A stretch of DNA of 39,106 bases, taken from positions 1-39,106 of the forward strand of contig CAZWVJ010000015.1 in the NCBI GenBank assembly GCA_964636865.1, written 5' to 3'. Position 1 is the first letter of the stretch, and each line of letters opens with the position of its first letter. The notes beneath the pieces were generated by a model. It was not told where the DNA came from, made no database searches, and worked only from the letters and a program-made list of their open reading frames with translations. Below are positions 22,761 through 31,426 of the stretch, piece after piece. Position numbers and translations under genes: made by a program. The stretch comes from B1SED10-75 sp964636865. Its GTDB lineage: Bacteria; Bacillota; Dethiobacteria; DTU022; PWGO01.

Positions 22761-23675
22761 ATGGGAATCATTACGGCAGTTTGTACGAGTAAAAACAAGG
22801 GAGAAAAGAAAAATAACGTGGAAAAGGGAAAGCTCATAAAAGCACAGGGCCTCGAAGAAGATGCCCATGCCGGATTTGAACACCGGCAGGTTAGCCTTCT
22901 GGCCACAGAAAGCATTCAAAAAATGCCGGACAAAGGAGTGGACCTAAAACCCGGAGACTTTGGAGAAAACCTGCTTACACAGGGAATTGACCTGCTTTCC
23001 CTGCCGGTGGGCGCCCTTTTGCAGGCAGGACCGGAAGCTGTCTTACGAGTGTCTCAGATAGGAAAGGAATGCCACCATCGCTGCGCCATCTACGAACAGG
23101 TGGGAGATTGCATCATGCCCCGGGAAGGCATCTTTGCGGAAGTTATAAAAGGCGGAGAAGTAACTGCCGGCCATGAATTGATACGCAAGCCTTCTTACAA
23201 ATTTGGGATAATTACTGCCAGCAGTAAGGGCGCAGCCGGTGAAAGAGAAGACAGCAGCGGGCCTAAAATTGCCGAAATGCTTCGTCCTTACGGAGAAATA
23301 GTCGAACACATTATTCTTCCCGACGACCGGGAAGCTCTCTCTTCTTCTATGAAACAATTAGCTGATTCGGGGATAGATGCTATATTTAGCAGCGGGGGCA
23401 CGGGACTTTCCCCACAAGATGTTACCCCCGAAGCCACCCTGGAGGTTATTGACCGCCAGGTACCCGGAATAGCGGAGGCTATACGGCGGGAAACCGCCAG
23501 TTCCACTCCCCGGGCTATGTTGTCGCGGGGAGTTGCCGGAATTCGCGGCAGAACCCTTATCATCAATTTTCCCGGCAGCCGCAAAGCTGTGGAAGAATGC
23601 ATGGAAGTAGTTTTGCCTGTATTGGAGCATGCCCTGGAAACTTTAACCGGCCGCGGCGCTGATTGCGCCCGCTAA
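22761..23675 (+). CDS. MOSC domain - MogA/MoaB (molybdopterin adenylyltransferase) fusion
   Basis: Residues ~1-140 are a MOSC domain, of the kind found in Moco sulfurase-related proteins. It has HRQVSLLATESI and the CHHRCAIYEQVGDCIMPREGIFAEV stretch carrying its conserved Cys. Residues ~147-300 are MogA/MoaB-like: FGIITASSKG, SSGPKIAEML, FSSGGTGLSPQDVTPEAT, and the tail LIINFPGSRKAVEECMEVV. It would adenylylate molybdopterin before MoeA inserts the metal. The start lies six bases after the previous gene, so translation is likely coupled. It is last in the operon. No clear terminator is visible in the 23 bases before the convergent rnhA. Confidence 0.93.
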   Translation: MGIITAVCTSKNKGEKKNNVEKGKLIKAQGLEEDAHAGFEHRQVSLLATESIQKMPDKGVDLKPGDFGENLLTQGIDLLSLPVGALLQAGPEAVLRVSQIGKECHHRCAIYEQVGDCIMPREGIFAEVIKGGEVTAGHELIRKPSYKFGIITASSKGAAGEREDSSGPKIAEMLRPYGEIVEHIILPDDREALSSSMKQLADSGIDAIFSSGGTGLSPQDVTPEATLEVIDRQVPGIAEAIRRETASSTPRAMLSRGVAGIRGRTLIINFPGSRKAVEECMEVVLPVLEHALETLTGRGADCAR

Positions 23676-23698
23676 AAAGGCAGAAAAAGCTATCATTC

Positions 23699-24139
23699 TT
23701 ATTGGGGAATGGTTTCTCTGGCCAGGCGGTCGCACCTCTTGTTATATTCGTCGGTGTCATGCCCTTTTACTTTAAACCACGAAACCCGATGATAACGGGT
23801 CATTTCCAGGAGGCCTTCCCAAAGATCCCTGTTTTTCACCGGTTCCCCTTTTACGGTAGTCCAGCCATTTTGCTGCCATTTCTTGATCCACCCCCGGGTG
23901 AAAGCATTTACCAGGTAGGCGCTGTCCGAATATATTTCTACCAACGCCGGTTTTTCCAAAGTACGCAGCGCTTCCAAAGGAGCGGTCATTTCCATGCGCT
24001 GGTTGGTGGTATTTTGCTCACCCCCGGTGAGCTCAATTTCTTCTCCATTAATAATAAGCAGCGCCGCCCAGCCTCCCGGGCCGGGATTGCCTGAGCAGGC
24101 GCCGTCAGTGTATACTATCACTTTTTTAGATTCTCCCAT
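23699..24139 (-). CDS. rnhA: Ribonuclease HI
   Basis: Cuts RNA in RNA-DNA hybrids. The four metal-binding acids and the helper His are all present: Asp12 (YTDGACSGNPG), Glu50 (RMEMTAPLEAL), Asp72 (YSDSAYLVN), His127 (KVKGHDTDEYNKRCD) and Asp137. The basic protrusion RGWIKKWQQNGW is retained. Length is 146, normal for the E. coli type. ATG with an upstream GGAG. It lies 43 bases beyond the UPF0182 gene on the same strand. Confidence 0.97.
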   Translation of the reverse strand: MGESKKVIVYTDGACSGNPGPGGWAALLIINGEEIELTGGEQNTTNQRMEMTAPLEALRTLEKPALVEIYSDSAYLVNAFTRGWIKKWQQNGWTTVKGEPVKNRDLWEGLLEMTRYHRVSWFKVKGHDTDEYNKRCDRLARETIPQ

Positions 24140-24182
24140 TTAAATACTCCTACGTTTTTTTACTACAGGCCCTCCTGCATAC

Positions 24183-26981
24183 TTAGCTGCCTAAATTCTG
24201 TAAAATCTCTTCCAGTTCATTGATTTTTTCGCCATATTCCGACCAGTCCCCATCCTGCAGATGCTGCTGGGCCTCTTCAAAAACCTCGTTTGCCCGTTTA
24301 ATCATTTCTTCCATATCGGCATCTTCAATTGGTTCTCTCTCTGGCAGCGGTTCTTCTTCTACAGGTTCTTCCGGATCCACTACCGGTTCCTCCGGTTCTA
24401 CATCGGGCTCTTCATCGGGAACATCCGGTTCCTCAACAATGATCTCCTCATCCGGCGGAGGGTCATCCCTTTCCCCCAGTACCTGCAGCAATCCATCTTC
24501 CAGGGTAGGAGCCATAACGACCTGGCCGTCAAAGAAAACTATAACCCGCGCCAATTCGGGCAAGCCGCCCGCTTCCGCTTCCAAAAATACCGGTTCTACA
24601 TAAACAATAGCATCATTAACTGGTATTACCAGCAAGTTGCCTCTAATAACATTAGATCCACGTTGATCCCATAAGGCTAATAACTCCGATATTTCTGTGC
24701 TTTGGTCGATGCGGTTATCTATTTGACGCGGCCCATAGATAACCCTGCCGCGGGGGAAGTTATAAACTTTCATTTCGCCATAGTTTTCCCCATCACACCT
24801 TGCCGCCATCCAGGAAATCATGTTGTTGCGTCGATAAGGGGTAAATGGTTGAATAAGCACAAATTCTTCTTCGGTTTCCCCGGGGAGCTGAAGCATAACG
24901 TAGTAAGGTTCCACCCGCTGTTCCTCACCCCTATATTTTTCCGTAGGGATTTCCCAGAGATCTTCCCGGTTATAGAACACATTGGGATCGGTAATATGAT
25001 AAAGCCGGTAAACCTCTGCCTGAGTCGTAAATAGCTCTTCGGGATAACGGATATGACTTCTCAAACCGTCGGGCATATCCTCCATGGGCCGAAACAGCCC
25101 GGGGAAAATATTATGGTAGGTTTGCACCATAGGATCTTCCGGTTCTGCAATATACATATCTACGGACCCATGAAAAGCATCCACTACAACTTTTACCGAA
25201 TTGCGAATATAGTTTTTGTTACGCTGAGGCTCCGAGTAAGGGAAGTTGTTGCTTACGGTATACGCATCCTGGATCCAGAACAGGCGTCCGTCATTAACTA
25301 CCACATAAGGATCACCATCATAATCCAGGAAAGGCGCAATCTTGTTTACCCTCTCGCGAATCGTGCGATCAAATTTAATACGACTTTCCGAGCTTAACTC
25401 CCCGGAAATAAGGATGCGGTAATCTCCAAAACGAAGGGCCATTAAGAGGCGGCGTCCTAAATTACCCAGGGGAATGCCCCCATCGCCGTCATAAACAGTG
25501 TAGACATTTTCGTCGCCACTGGGGTAATCGAACTCCTTCATCCCGGTATTGGTAAACACGTATTCCCGAGTTAGTTCGCCGTAATAAATGGCGGGATTAT
25601 CCAGCTCTATTCCTTCCGCGGTAACCGGTGGCAGGTCTTTTACGAAATAATTGGGAAGACCTTCCGCAGAAACCTCATTCACTGGCGACATGGCTACACC
25701 GTAACCATGTGTATATTGTAAATGCTGGTTGACCCAGGTGCGCGCTGCTTCACCAAAACGATCTTGATCCAGCTCCCTGGCCGAAAGCATTACCTGGCGG
25801 TAATCCCCTTCCACCTCGTAACGGTCAATATCTACATCCTGAAAACGATAATAGGGGCGAATAGCCTGCCTTTCATTTAAAGTCGTTTGCATGGGGCGGT
25901 AGTCCCAAAGCCTGACGTTATCAAACGTACCGGTATTAGCTTCCACGTCTTCCCAGGTTAGGGTTTCATCTGCAGGGTAATTATGGGTTTCAAATTGGTC
26001 CAATCCATAAGCATACCGGGTAAATTCAATGTTGTGTTCCAGATAAGGCCTTTCATAAGTTAATTCGGAAGGTTGGACAAATAGGCTTTGCACTACGCCG
26101 GGAGCAATGCCCCCTCCTACGAAAGACACAACTACCACGGTTATAAACCCGAATACCAGAATCTGTGTGCGTTTGAAATAAGCATTTAATAGAAAGAGCA
26201 CCCCAAAAAAAAGCGCTAAAAAGAAAAGAATCCACAGCACGTTCAAATTAACATTCACATCGGTATATCCGGCACCAAAGGCATAACCGCCGGGGTTGGT
26301 TAAAAGTTCCCACATCTGCAGGCGATAATCCACGGTTTTCAGCAAAAAGATTAAACCGGCAATCACAGAAATATGACCCAGGCCGGGGAAAGAAAAAGCA
26401 TACCAGCGGCGTCCCACCTGCTCAGGCGGAGTCAACACCAAATATATTAGAATAAGCGCTATGAGCGTAATGACAAAAGTCATCATCAAAAAGCCATAAA
26501 GAAAACGTAAAAAGGGCACCTGGAACACGTAAAAGGAGGCGTCCTGCCCAAAAATGGGGTCACTTAATTGAAAAGAAGTAGCATTAAAAAACTGCTGCAT
26601 CTCCATCCAATAGGCCCCGGCATAAGAGGCAAAAATGAAAGCAAGGAATAACCCTCCCAGGAAAAAGAAGAATGTAAGCCAACGCCCGGTTAAATAACGC
26701 AGGATGCCCCGGTTGAAAAGTTCTTCCCTCAACTTTAAGTTAAGGCTGGGAATCCTTAAAATATGCTTTCGGGTGAACATGAGGTTAATCCAGAAAAACA
26801 GGAAAAAGAAAACTATGGCAGCTAACCGCAAGCCCCATTCCGAAAGGTGGGTTACCCAAAATACCCCTTCCAGATCAATATCCAGAAACCAGAGAAAATC
26901 TATATAAAGATTAGTTCCGATGGATACAAGCACAATAATTAAAAATATTACAACTAATAGAATAACCGACGACTTTTTCAT
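24183..26981 (-). CDS. UPF0182 family membrane protein with acidic tail
   Basis: 932 residues. About seven hydrophobic helices occupy the first ~310 residues, starting KKSSVILLVVIFLIIVLVS. A long extracytoplasmic part follows with UPF0182 phrases such as YERPYLEHNIEFTRYAYGLD, YTHGYGVAMSPVNEVSAEGLP and RNSVKVVVDAFHGSVDMYI. After ~residue 830 comes a Glu/Asp/Pro-rich stretch and a short C-terminal coiled-coil-like helix. The biochemical role of the family is not known. The ATG at 26981 is chosen because GGGGAGG lies six bases upstream; a longer in-frame start at 26996 has no such site. Confidence 0.93.
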   Translation of the reverse strand: MKKSSVILLVVIFLIIVLVSIGTNLYIDFLWFLDIDLEGVFWVTHLSEWGLRLAAIVFFFLFFWINLMFTRKHILRIPSLNLKLREELFNRGILRYLTGRWLTFFFFLGGLFLAFIFASYAGAYWMEMQQFFNATSFQLSDPIFGQDASFYVFQVPFLRFLYGFLMMTFVITLIALILIYLVLTPPEQVGRRWYAFSFPGLGHISVIAGLIFLLKTVDYRLQMWELLTNPGGYAFGAGYTDVNVNLNVLWILFFLALFFGVLFLLNAYFKRTQILVFGFITVVVVSFVGGGIAPGVVQSLFVQPSELTYERPYLEHNIEFTRYAYGLDQFETHNYPADETLTWEDVEANTGTFDNVRLWDYRPMQTTLNERQAIRPYYRFQDVDIDRYEVEGDYRQVMLSARELDQDRFGEAARTWVNQHLQYTHGYGVAMSPVNEVSAEGLPNYFVKDLPPVTAEGIELDNPAIYYGELTREYVFTNTGMKEFDYPSGDENVYTVYDGDGGIPLGNLGRRLLMALRFGDYRILISGELSSESRIKFDRTIRERVNKIAPFLDYDGDPYVVVNDGRLFWIQDAYTVSNNFPYSEPQRNKNYIRNSVKVVVDAFHGSVDMYIAEPEDPMVQTYHNIFPGLFRPMEDMPDGLRSHIRYPEELFTTQAEVYRLYHITDPNVFYNREDLWEIPTEKYRGEEQRVEPYYVMLQLPGETEEEFVLIQPFTPYRRNNMISWMAARCDGENYGEMKVYNFPRGRVIYGPRQIDNRIDQSTEISELLALWDQRGSNVIRGNLLVIPVNDAIVYVEPVFLEAEAGGLPELARVIVFFDGQVVMAPTLEDGLLQVLGERDDPPPDEEIIVEEPDVPDEEPDVEPEEPVVDPEEPVEEEPLPEREPIEDADMEEMIKRANEVFEEAQQHLQDGDWSEYGEKINELEEILQNLGS

Positions 26982-27037
26982 TACCGCCCTCCCCAAAAGA
27001 TTTTACATTACCTGTTTCTTATATTCAATGTGCATAT

Positions 27038-27066
27038 ATTTTATTATAAGAGGGGTAACATGTCAA
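27038..27066 (-). promoter_or_regulatory. Promoter for the UPF0182 gene
   Basis: On the minus strand, TTGACA (complement of 27061-27066), a 17-base spacer, then TAAAAT (complement of 27038-27043). The consensus -35 abuts the T-run of the terminator for comEA. Confidence 0.7.
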
Positions 27067-27100
27067 AAACATGAAAATGCTTTCAACAAGCATTTTCATG
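27065..27100 (-). terminator. comEA: Intrinsic terminator after comEA
   Basis: A 13-bp perfect stem (27070-27082 with 27088-27100) and a five-base loop. On the minus strand five T follow directly (complement of 27065-27069). It separates the comEA transcript from the UPF0182 promoter. Confidence 0.8.
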
Positions 27101-27175
27101 CCCGTTGTAACTACTCTAGTATATACTGCTGTCTTAACCAAGTCGTATCTTGGCCTGAGAGTAGTTAAAAATGAG

Positions 27176-27787
27176 TTAAAAAACAGTTATTTGGTCCTTT
27201 ATGCCCTCAAATATGCCAGCTCCTATATTAGGCACTTCCATTATATCTTCTATGCTGGCAAAAGGCCCATTTTCTTCCCGGTACTGGACAATTGCCCGGC
27301 CCCTGGTTTCCCCTATTCCGCTCAAAGTCTCCAATTCGCTCACCGAGGCTCTGTTAATATTTACCTTGCCGGTTTCTTCGGAAGCAGACGGCAAATCACT
27401 ACTTTCACCGTTTTCAATAATTTCAGGCACCACTATCTGCTCACCGTCAATTAAAGGGCGGGCAAGATTTATCCGTTCCATGTCCGCATCTGCGGTAGAA
27501 CCACCTGCTTGCAAAATTGCGTCATCCACCCGTGAGTCCTCGGGAAGATGATAAATCCCGGGATTGCTCACAGGGCCAACTACATGTACGGTAATAAGTT
27601 TTTCTTCTTCAACCACTTTTTCTGTGTCTGCGGCTTCAATATCACCTTCATTTACGATAATGTCTCCTTCCACATTATTACCGGGCACCTCTTCCATTCC
27701 CGAGAAAAAACCAGAAAAGCGCAGCGCCACTCCTCCTACAAGTAAAACTGCCAGCACAACAATTAGGATTTTTTCCCGCCCACCCAC
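27176..27787 (-). CDS. comEA: Competence DNA receptor ComEA
   Basis: Surface DNA-binding protein for transformation. It has an N-terminal membrane anchor (about residues 5-28), then an acidic linker (~35-62). A SLBB domain follows (about 66-125: ITVHVVGPVSNPGIYHLPEDSRV). A tandem helix-hairpin-helix domain (about 139-203) reads VNINRASVSELETLSGIGETRGRAIVQYREENG and IEDIMEVPNIGAG. Start is GTG at 27787, with AGGTGG about seven bases upstream. comEC lies elsewhere in the window. The gene follows the Asp23-like gene by 33 bases and probably shares its transcript. Confidence 0.96.
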   Translation of the reverse strand: MGGREKILIVVLAVLLVGGVALRFSGFFSGMEEVPGNNVEGDIIVNEGDIEAADTEKVVEEEKLITVHVVGPVSNPGIYHLPEDSRVDDAILQAGGSTADADMERINLARPLIDGEQIVVPEIIENGESSDLPSASEETGKVNINRASVSELETLSGIGETRGRAIVQYREENGPFASIEDIMEVPNIGAGIFEGIKDQITVF

Positions 27788-27820
27788 AACTACGCCACCT
27801 GCCGTTTCTTTTATTTTATT

Positions 27821-28282
27821 TTATGGGGCCTCTTCTTCTGTTTCTTCTATTTGTTCCTGCCGATCCTTACGCTTGTCTTTTTCCTCACTCAAACTAACAC
27901 CCTGCACATTCACATTGACACTTTCCACAGTCAAGCCCGTAGTAAATTCTATGTTTTCCCTTACCATTTTTATCAATTGGCGAGATACCTCTGCAATGCT
28001 AACCCCGTATTCTACTATGATATAAAGATCTATTTTAACCCGGTTATTTTCTTCTAGATTCACTTTTATGCCCCGAGTCAAATCCTTACGTCCCAGCTTT
28101 TCAGCAATGCCTCCCACTATGCCGCCGCTCATGCCGGCAATTCCCGGCACTTCGCCTGCAGTTACACCTACCAGGGTGGCAATTACTTCTGTGGATAAAC
28201 GGGTAGTATCAACCCCATCATCGTTATCATTGCTTTTGATTACTACTTCATCCAGCTTATCTTCCTTTTTTTCTCCATTCAT
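27821..28282 (-). CDS. Asp23/Gls24 family envelope stress protein
   Basis: 153 residues. The Asp23 core at about 25-125 has LSTEVIATLVGVTAGEVPGIAGMSGG, GIKVNLEENNRVKIDLYIIVEYGVSI and VSRQLIKMVRENIEFTTGLTVESVNVNVQGVSL. Both ends are charged and look disordered. Members of this family are membrane-associated alkaline-shock or envelope proteins in Bacillota, usually of unclear biochemical role. GGAGG precedes the ATG. It lies between leuS and comEA on the same strand. Confidence 0.93.
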   Translation of the reverse strand: MNGEKKEDKLDEVVIKSNDNDDGVDTTRLSTEVIATLVGVTAGEVPGIAGMSGGIVGGIAEKLGRKDLTRGIKVNLEENNRVKIDLYIIVEYGVSIAEVSRQLIKMVRENIEFTTGLTVESVNVNVQGVSLSEEKDKRKDRQEQIEETEEEAP

Positions 28283-28380
28283 TTCCTTTCCTCCTTTCTC
28301 TTTTTATTATTCGCCGTTAAACTATTATTCCTTTTTTTGAAAAAAGTATTTTTGAGTTTTCAAGTAACCCTTTTACTCTT

Positions 28381-30882
28381 TTACTTGACTACCAGGTTTA
28401 CCAACTTACCGGGAACAGCTACCGCCTTAACTACTTCTTTGCCGCCGAGGTACTCCCGCACTTTTTCATCAGCACGGGCAACCTCTAAGAGCTCATCCTT
28501 GGAAATATCGACAGGAGCCTTTATCCGAGACCTTACTTTGCCGTTTACCTGCACGGCAATTTCCACTTCTTCCGTGCGAAGAGCTTCTTCATCATACTGC
28601 GGCCAGGAGAGCAAATGCACACTTTCCTCGTAGCCAAGCTTATGCCAGCATTCTTCCCCCAGGTGCGGCGCAAAGGGGCTAAGCAAAATTACCAGGGTTT
28701 CCAGGGCTTCCTTTAAGGCCTGAAGCGAAACTTGACCCCCGGCCTCTTCCGCACTACCTTTTTTAAGATAATCGTTAATTGAGTTAACCAGCTCCATAAT
28801 GGCGCTGATGGCCGTGTTAAAATTAAACCTCTCTTCAATGTCTGAAGTTACTTTCTTGATAGTGGCATGCACAGCACGCTGCAGTTCTTTTTCATTTTTG
28901 CCGGGATCAACAAAGTCCTTTTCATGGTCTTTTTGCTGCACCAAGGATCCGTTTTCTTCAATTAAGCGCCACACCCGCCGTAAAAACCGATAACATCCTT
29001 CCACTCCCTGTTCATTCCAATCAAGATCCTTCTCCGGCGGAGCCCCGAAAAGAATAAAGAGGCGCCCCGTATCTGCACCGTAATTTTTGATGATCTCATC
29101 CGGGGTAACTACATTACCCTGGGATTTGGACATTTTGGCCCCGTCCTTATAAACCATGCCCTGGGCCAGCAAACGTTTAAAGGGCTCCACGGCATCGATC
29201 AAACCGATATCATATAACGCTTTGGTAAAAAAGCGGGCATAAAGAAGATGCAAAACCGCATGTTCGATGCCCCCAATATATTGATCTACAGGCATCCAGT
29301 AGTTGGCAATTTCCCGGTCAAAAGGAGCTTCCTCATTCCGGGGGTCGGTAAAACGCAAAAAATACCATGAGGAACACATAAAAGTGTCCATGGTGTCTGT
29401 CTCCCTGCGGGCATTGCCACCACATTCGGGGCAAGTGGTATGAAGGAAAGAGGAATTGGCCATAAGGGAGGGAACCCGGTCCCCGGAAAGTTCCACATCT
29501 TCCGGAAGCAGAACCGGTAAATCTTCCTTCGGCACCGGCAATGTGCCGCACTGTTCACAGTAAATAATGGGAATGGGCGCCCCCCAAAAACGCTGTCGTG
29601 AAATAAGCCAATCACGAAGACGGTAAGATGTAGTAAATTTACCTTGTTGATTATCCGCCAGATATTCAGTAACTCTTTTTTTGCCTTCTTCAAAATATAA
29701 CCCGTCGAAAGAGCCGGAATTTACCATGTAACCGGGGCCTTCGTATGCCTCCTCCATAAGGGAATCGTCCAGGCTTTCGTTTTCCCCGGGTTGAATAACT
29801 ACCCGTATGGGCAGTTCGTACTTGCGGGCAAATCGGAAATCCCTTTCATCATGCGCAGGCACACCCATGACCGCGCCTGTTCCATACGCCATCAACACGT
29901 AATTGGCCACCAGGATAGGGACTTCCTCGCCATTAATGGGGTTAACGGCATGGCGCCCGGTAAAAAGGCCAATTTTTTCCGTTTCCGCAGAAGTCCGCTC
30001 AATCTCGCTTTTTCCCTTCGTTTTTTCTACAAATGACATTATTTCTTCTTCCCGGGAAGTCCCCTCCACCAAACGGCCTACCAGGGGATGCTCGGGAGCC
30101 AAGACCATGTAAGTCACTCCGTAAAGGGTGTCGGGGCGCGTGGTAAAAGTATGCACTACTTCTCCGGGGAATTCTTTTAAGGGAAAAACGATTTCAGCCC
30201 CTTCACTGCGGCCAATCCAGTTCTGCTGCATAATCTTGACCCTTTCCGGCCAGTCTTTCAGTTCCTCCAGGTCATCCAGAAGTCGATCCGCATAAGCAGT
30301 AATCCGTAAAAACCACTGTTCCAATTCCTTTGGTTCTACTTCTTGCCCACATCTCCAGCATGCCCCTCCTTCCACCTGCTCATTTGCCAGCACCGTCTGG
30401 CAATCCGCACACCAATTAATGGCAGCTTTTCGACGGTACGCCAATCCCTGTTCATAGAGAAGTAAAAACAGCCACTGGGTCCAGCGATAATAATCGGGAT
30501 CACAGGTAGTAATTTCCCGGTTCCAATCATAACTGAGCCCCAGTTGATCCTGCTGTTCTTTCATGTGTTTGATGTTTTCTTTGGTCCAGGAAGCAGGGTT
30601 TACGCCGTGGGCAATGGCGGCATTCTCCGCCGGCAAGCCAAAAGCATCCCATCCCATAGGATGAAGAACATTATAACCACGCATCCTTAAAAAACGGGCC
30701 AACACGTCTCCTATGGAATAAACCCTCATATGGCCCATGTGAAGTTTCCCCGAAGGATATGGAAACATTTCCAGGACGTAATATTTGGGGCGTGACTCGT
30801 CTTTTGCAGAATGGTAAAAGTTGCTTTCCGCCCAATGTTTTTGCCACTTTGGTTCAATGATTTCAGGCCTGTAATCTTGCAT
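28381..30882 (-). CDS. leuS: Leucyl-tRNA synthetase
   Basis: Charges tRNA-Leu. Class I motifs are visible: the HIGH equivalent HMGH (48-51, in PYPSGKLHMGHMRVYSIGD) and KMSKS (583-587). The CP1 editing domain lies near residues 220-400 (TTRPDTLYGVTYMVLAPEH) and zinc-binding cysteine pairs appear near CADCQTVL/CWRCG. The C-terminal domain ends with NGKVRSRIKAPVDISKDELLEVA. 833 residues is typical. The ATG follows GGAGGGG. Expression is probably controlled by the T-box leader immediately upstream, whose specifier CUC matches leucine. Confidence 0.98.
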   Translation of the reverse strand: MQDYRPEIIEPKWQKHWAESNFYHSAKDESRPKYYVLEMFPYPSGKLHMGHMRVYSIGDVLARFLRMRGYNVLHPMGWDAFGLPAENAAIAHGVNPASWTKENIKHMKEQQDQLGLSYDWNREITTCDPDYYRWTQWLFLLLYEQGLAYRRKAAINWCADCQTVLANEQVEGGACWRCGQEVEPKELEQWFLRITAYADRLLDDLEELKDWPERVKIMQQNWIGRSEGAEIVFPLKEFPGEVVHTFTTRPDTLYGVTYMVLAPEHPLVGRLVEGTSREEEIMSFVEKTKGKSEIERTSAETEKIGLFTGRHAVNPINGEEVPILVANYVLMAYGTGAVMGVPAHDERDFRFARKYELPIRVVIQPGENESLDDSLMEEAYEGPGYMVNSGSFDGLYFEEGKKRVTEYLADNQQGKFTTSYRLRDWLISRQRFWGAPIPIIYCEQCGTLPVPKEDLPVLLPEDVELSGDRVPSLMANSSFLHTTCPECGGNARRETDTMDTFMCSSWYFLRFTDPRNEEAPFDREIANYWMPVDQYIGGIEHAVLHLLYARFFTKALYDIGLIDAVEPFKRLLAQGMVYKDGAKMSKSQGNVVTPDEIIKNYGADTGRLFILFGAPPEKDLDWNEQGVEGCYRFLRRVWRLIEENGSLVQQKDHEKDFVDPGKNEKELQRAVHATIKKVTSDIEERFNFNTAISAIMELVNSINDYLKKGSAEEAGGQVSLQALKEALETLVILLSPFAPHLGEECWHKLGYEESVHLLSWPQYDEEALRTEEVEIAVQVNGKVRSRIKAPVDISKDELLEVARADEKVREYLGGKEVVKAVAVPGKLVNLVVK

Positions 30883-30904
30883 CTAATGCACCCCTCCAAG
30901 TTAA

Positions 30905-31265
30905 AATAAGCTCGCCCCCTTAGGGACGAGCTTTTACCCGCGTTACCACCCTTATTGGTAAAGATAATGGTGGAGCTGGCGGGAGTCGAACCCGCGGCCT
31001 CTTCCATGCCAAGGAAGCGCGCTCCCACTGCGCCACAGCCCCGTGTAATTTTCCCTTTACCCTCTTGAAACCTTTAACGCCGGCAGGCGCCGAAAGCTAC
31101 CACCCACTTAAGGCTTCACTGTCGATCTTCAGGGACGAGTTCAACAGACCTGCTTACCGGCTTTCAGCATCCACCGGCTCTCTGGTAAAACAACCCTGTT
31201 TACTATTTCCCATCATCAGGCTATTTTCTTTATTTATTAATTTTGGATAATTTCTCTTTCACACA
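30905..31265 (-). promoter_or_regulatory. leuS: T-box leader of leuS, interrupted by a tRNA gene
   Basis: On the minus strand the leader shows a canonical stem I. GGGA...AGTA on the 5' side pairs around a specifier loop whose 3' side reads GAACTC then G (complement of 31137-31142), giving a Leu CUC specifier. The distal AGAGAG and GGTGG elements follow. Next is the region before the antiterminator, ending CAAGAGGGT near 31059-31067. Further downstream the antiterminator AAGGGTGGTAACGCGGG (complement of 30937-30953, with TGGT for the tRNA end) and the terminator stem AAGCTCG/CGAGCTT (30908-30914 with 30927-30933) are intact. Between these two parts sits a complete tRNA-Ala gene, listed separately. 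The T-tract after the terminator is short (four T). The rest of the gap up to 31426 shows only the promoter. Confidence 0.92.
30968..31042 (-). tRNA. tRNA-Ala (anticodon GGC), with encoded CCA
   Basis: Cloverleaf: acceptor GGGGCTG/CAGCTCC with one G-U, D stem GCGC/GCGC, anticodon stem CTTCC/GGAAG with loop TTGGCAT (anticodon GGC), and T stem GCGGG/CCCGC with loop TTCGACT. The discriminator is A and a 3' CCA is encoded. Without CCA it is 72 bases. All stems pair, and nothing marks it as a pseudogene. It lies inside the leuS T-box leader, on the same strand. A 7-bp inverted repeat, GGTAAAG/CTTTACC (31055-31061 with 30957-30963), brackets it. Confidence 0.96.
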
Positions 31266-31271
31266 CGGTTA

Positions 31272-31300
31272 ATTATAGAAACTATAATCTCTTTTGTCAA
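31272..31300 (-). promoter_or_regulatory. leuS: Consensus promoter of the leuS leader
   Basis: On the minus strand, TTGACA (complement of 31295-31300), exactly 17 bases, then TATAAT (complement of 31272-31277). This is a perfect sigma-A consensus. Transcription would begin near 31265 and cover the T-box, the tRNA and leuS. A 7-bp inverted repeat (31272-31278 with 31282-31288) overlaps the -10. Confidence 0.9.
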
Positions 31301-31426
31301 CACTTAGGAGGTCTCTTATTTCCTTCCCTTACCTAATTATTTTTTATTTTTTAAAAAATCACCCACAAAGATTTTACTCATAGTTTCTGATAAACAAATA
31401 CGGTAAACACCTATAGCTGATCTCAC

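Noticed and set aside
24220..24674. Plus-strand frames opposite the UPF0182 tail
   Set aside because: They are Ser/Gly-rich shadows of the acidic Glu/Pro tail on the minus strand.
30968..31042. tRNA-like decoy or pseudogene within the T-box
   Set aside because: All stems pair, the loops and discriminator are normal and CCA is encoded, so it is read as a real tRNA gene.
31088..31110. A second, separate T-box antiterminator suggested by GTGGGTGGTAGC on the minus strand
   Set aside because: It lies where the AGTGG-containing region after stem I normally falls and has no matching terminator. Only the downstream GGGTGGTAACGCGG element has one.
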